Assembly: GCA_964626795.1 (NCBI GenBank)
Contig: CAZVIQ010000018.1
Location: 1 to 15,195, forward strand
Direction of reading: 5' to 3'
Source: RGIG1840 sp964626795
Lineage (GTDB): Bacteria > Bacillota_I > Bacilli_A > RF39 > UBA660
Length of the DNA: 15,195 nt
Shown: piece by piece, positions 13,458-15,195 of the stretch
Numbering within the stretch: position 1 is the stretch's first letter
Layout of the letters: each line of letters opens with the position of its first letter
Notes under the pieces: generated by a model
The model's database searches: none
What the model was told of the DNA's origin: nothing
Seen by the model: the letters and a program-made list of their open reading frames with translations, nothing else
Made by a program: the position numbers and the translations under genes

Positions 13458-13497
13458 AAAACTCCTTTCATATCTATATTGATATAAAAGGAGTTTT
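13458..13497 (-). promoter_or_regulatory. Hairpin that pairs the sigG ribosome-binding site; also end of the spoVB-like gene
   Basis: On the minus strand, AAAACTCCTTT (13497-13487) pairs exactly with AAAGGAGTTTT (13468-13458). One mismatch and a further 5 bp (GATAT/ATATC) follow, closing a 6-nt loop. The 3' arm holds the sigG AAAGGAG, so the folded RNA hides it. The hairpin begins 9 nt past the spoVB-like stop and is followed by TTTTAAATTT, so it may also work as a leaky terminator. Confidence 0.75.
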
Positions 13498-13506
13498 TTT
13501 ATTCAT

Positions 13507-15126
13507 TTATTTCTTTTTCTTAAAAATCTTATTTAATTTTTCTTCTGGCAATAAATCAAAGAGAAGTTTGTTTTTATATGAAACTATTAAATATAATACA
13601 AGTGGAATTCCAAAATAAATACTAGTATAAATCATAGTCATAAATTTATTATCATAATTATTAAATCTTAAAAGATATTTTAATATGTATGAACTAACTA
13701 AAAGTGTAAATACAGGCATTATAAGTTTTGTTAGTCTTTTAAACATATTCTTATAACTTATACTGCAGTCTTTTTTCATATAATAAAGTGATAACACTGT
13801 TGTAAGTGAGAAACCAACTACAGATGCACTTATAGATCCATAGCAAGGGTGAAAGTTAAGGTTATGAGCAAGAATGATTAAAGGTGTATCTAATCCGGCA
13901 CTTGCAACAACACCTACTATAAGAGCAATATATACTTCTTTAAATTTATTTATTGATTGAAGAGCTGTTGTAGTTATAACACTTAATGAAGCTAAAAGTC
14001 CTATAAATATACTATAACTTATTATAACTGCACCTTCTACATCATAACTATAAAATATTGACCATACTTCAGTACTAAAAACAGAAATAAGTATTGTTAA
14101 TGGAAGTCCAGTAAATATTACGAGTTCAACTGCTTTTGATAATATATTTTCAAGTGAATTATATTCTTTTTTAACATAAGCTCTTACTATATTAGGTATA
14201 AGACTTATTCCAACACCAGTAGAAGTCGCTGCGATTATTCTTTGGAACTTTTCTCCCCAGGTAGTATACATACTTATTATTCTTTCAGCATCAGGTGCGT
14301 TAAATTTAAGTATATCGGTAAGCACTCTAAGTGTAATAACCATATCAGAAAAATTATATATTGAAAGTACAACACTTACAATTATAAGAGGAACTGAGTA
14401 TTTTATAATTTTTTTTCTTATTTCTTTACTTGAACTTTTATCTTTACTTTTTATTTTAATTAAAAGTTTATTCTTTTTAATAACATATATAAGATATAAG
14501 TAAGCTCCTAAGGCACCGATGGAGGCACCAAAAACAGAAACTGCAACTCCTATAGTAATACTTTTCCCCATTAGTTTTATTACAACATAACTTCCAAGAA
14601 GAAGTATAATTATTCTGAAAATCTGCTCAATTAATTCACTTTTAGCAGTAGGAGTTATATATTTATTTCCTTGAAGAAGTCCTCTTGTAACGCTTAGAAA
14701 AGGTACAATTATGACTGCAAAAGATATACATCTTATAACAAGAGAAATATCTTTAATACTGTTTCCTCCAGTAGCATTACCAATTATTAAATGTGCTATC
14801 TGAGGAGCAAAAATAATTAAAAATATAAATGCAACCGCACATATCAAACTTATTATTTTAAGAGATTCACCATATACTCTGTTCTTATTTTCTTCTTCAT
14901 TTTTAGCATCATATTCACTTATAAGCTTACTAACTGCTGTGGGAATACCTGCAGTAGATATTGCTAAAAATATACTATATATATTATAGGCATATCCATA
15001 TAATGCACCACCTTGCTGTCCAATTATAGTATAAAAAGGTATAACATAAATAATACCTAAAATTTTAGAAATAAAAACATAGATAGTTGCAATATAGGCT
15101 CCTTTTACAAAAGAATCTTTTTTCAA
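13507..15126 (-). CDS. SpoVB-type polysaccharide/lipid flippase (MATE/MOP superfamily)
   Basis: The protein is 539 aa from the TTG at 15126; GAGG lies 8 nt upstream, against 2 nt for the TTG at 15132. About 14 membrane segments are visible. The start KKDSFVKGAYIATIYVFISKILGIIYVIPFY and the AGIPTAVSKLISEYDAK, RGLLQGNKYITPTAKSELIEQ and STGVGISLIPNIV blocks match stage V sporulation protein B and its vegetative paralogues (YabM, YtgP/MurJ-like). Members move lipid-linked sugars such as lipid II across the membrane. Its position directly before sigG, with 53 nt between the stop and the sigG start, supports a sporulation role in cortex synthesis, but a vegetative paralogue cannot be excluded. It has its own promoter at the window edge. 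Confidence 0.85.
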   Translation of the reverse strand: MKKDSFVKGAYIATIYVFISKILGIIYVIPFYTIIGQQGGALYGYAYNIYSIFLAISTAGIPTAVSKLISEYDAKNEEENKNRVYGESLKIISLICAVAFIFLIIFAPQIAHLIIGNATGGNSIKDISLVIRCISFAVIIVPFLSVTRGLLQGNKYITPTAKSELIEQIFRIIILLLGSYVVIKLMGKSITIGVAVSVFGASIGALGAYLYLIYVIKKNKLLIKIKSKDKSSSKEIRKKIIKYSVPLIIVSVVLSIYNFSDMVITLRVLTDILKFNAPDAERIISMYTTWGEKFQRIIAATSTGVGISLIPNIVRAYVKKEYNSLENILSKAVELVIFTGLPLTILISVFSTEVWSIFYSYDVEGAVIISYSIFIGLLASLSVITTTALQSINKFKEVYIALIVGVVASAGLDTPLIILAHNLNFHPCYGSISASVVGFSLTTVLSLYYMKKDCSISYKNMFKRLTKLIMPVFTLLVSSYILKYLLRFNNYDNKFMTMIYTSIYFGIPLVLYLIVSYKNKLLFDLLPEEKLNKIFKKKK

Positions 15127-15150
15127 TATCAAAACCTCGTTTTCTTTATT

Positions 15151-15179
15151 ATTTTACCACTTATAAACTCTTTTGACAA
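15151..15179 (-). promoter_or_regulatory. Sigma-A-like promoter of the spoVB-like gene
   Basis: TTGTCA (15179-15174), a 17-nt spacer and TAAAAT (15156-15151) lie just upstream of the ribosome-binding site (15138-15135). On the plus strand the same bases contain TTGACA (15173-15178); its -10 would fall at the end of the window or beyond, so a divergent promoter may share the element. Confidence 0.5.
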
Positions 15180-15195
15180 ATATATAATAATGTAT

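Noticed and set aside
1..15195. Alternative genetic code (TGA as Trp), suggested by the very low G+C content
   Set aside because: All conserved Trp positions use TGG, and TGA is not found inside the intact genes. Sporulation genes also argue against a mollicute.
1..15195. CRISPR arrays, insertion sequences, toxin-antitoxin pairs
   Set aside because: No regularly spaced repeats, transposase motifs or small paired antitoxin/toxin genes were seen. The only repeats are terminator-like hairpins and one short direct repeat at 8631-8662.

Overview
The window is very AT-rich (roughly a quarter G+C by eye) and uses the standard bacterial code, with TGG for Trp and no sign of TGA readthrough. The gene content points to an anaerobic, endospore-forming member of the Bacillota, probably Clostridia-like. 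Sporulation genes include a clear sigma-G, a YlmC/YmxH-type PRC-barrel protein, a SpoVB-type flippase and a BclA-like spore-surface protein. A two-iron desulfoferrodoxin fits a strict anaerobe. No genus can be named from sequence alone.

Left part (1-3661): a surface-protein export island. A short secreted beta-sandwich protein (minus strand) lies divergent from a three-gene plus-strand cluster. That cluster holds a secreted protein with two cellulose-binding-like domains, a SipW/ER-type signal peptidase fused to a large N-terminal multi-pass membrane domain, and a DUF5305-like membrane protein. Both secreted proteins carry the same signature around the predicted cleavage site, YA-x5-LSI-x-G-x3-G, although the rest of their sequences differ. 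This suggests one dedicated peptidase serving two substrates, and it is the most unusual system in the window.

Middle (3673-8434): a minus-strand oxidative-stress pair (desulfoferrodoxin, then a flavin reductase), a BclA-like protein, a HAD phosphatase, a SEDS peptidoglycan polymerase (FtsW/SpoVE type), an unrecognised single-pass membrane protein and a ferritin-like diiron protein. Convergent genes share dense bidirectional terminators, two of which overlap stop codons.

Scar region (8435-9319): a 3' fragment of msrB with its own terminator, a 5' fragment of a DUF6602-like gene with a possible promoter, about 130 bp of uncertain sequence between them, and an intact tRNA-Lys(CTT). The two truncated genes lie in the same orientation and could come from one deletion.

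Right part (9370-15195): a GluP-like rhomboid protease is divergent from a TspO-family protein that seems to lack any ATG/GTG start near its ribosome-binding site. A symmetric pair of TAATATTA boxes sits between them. The rest is a minus-strand run in the order spoVB-like, sigG, ylmC-like, lspA, rluD. The sigG ribosome-binding site lies in the 3' arm of a strong hairpin that doubles as the end of the spoVB-like gene, and a terminator lies between the ylmC-like gene and lspA. Several starts are non-ATG: TTG for sigG and the spoVB-like gene, GTG for the ylmC-like gene and the first gene, and ATT or ATA for tspO.
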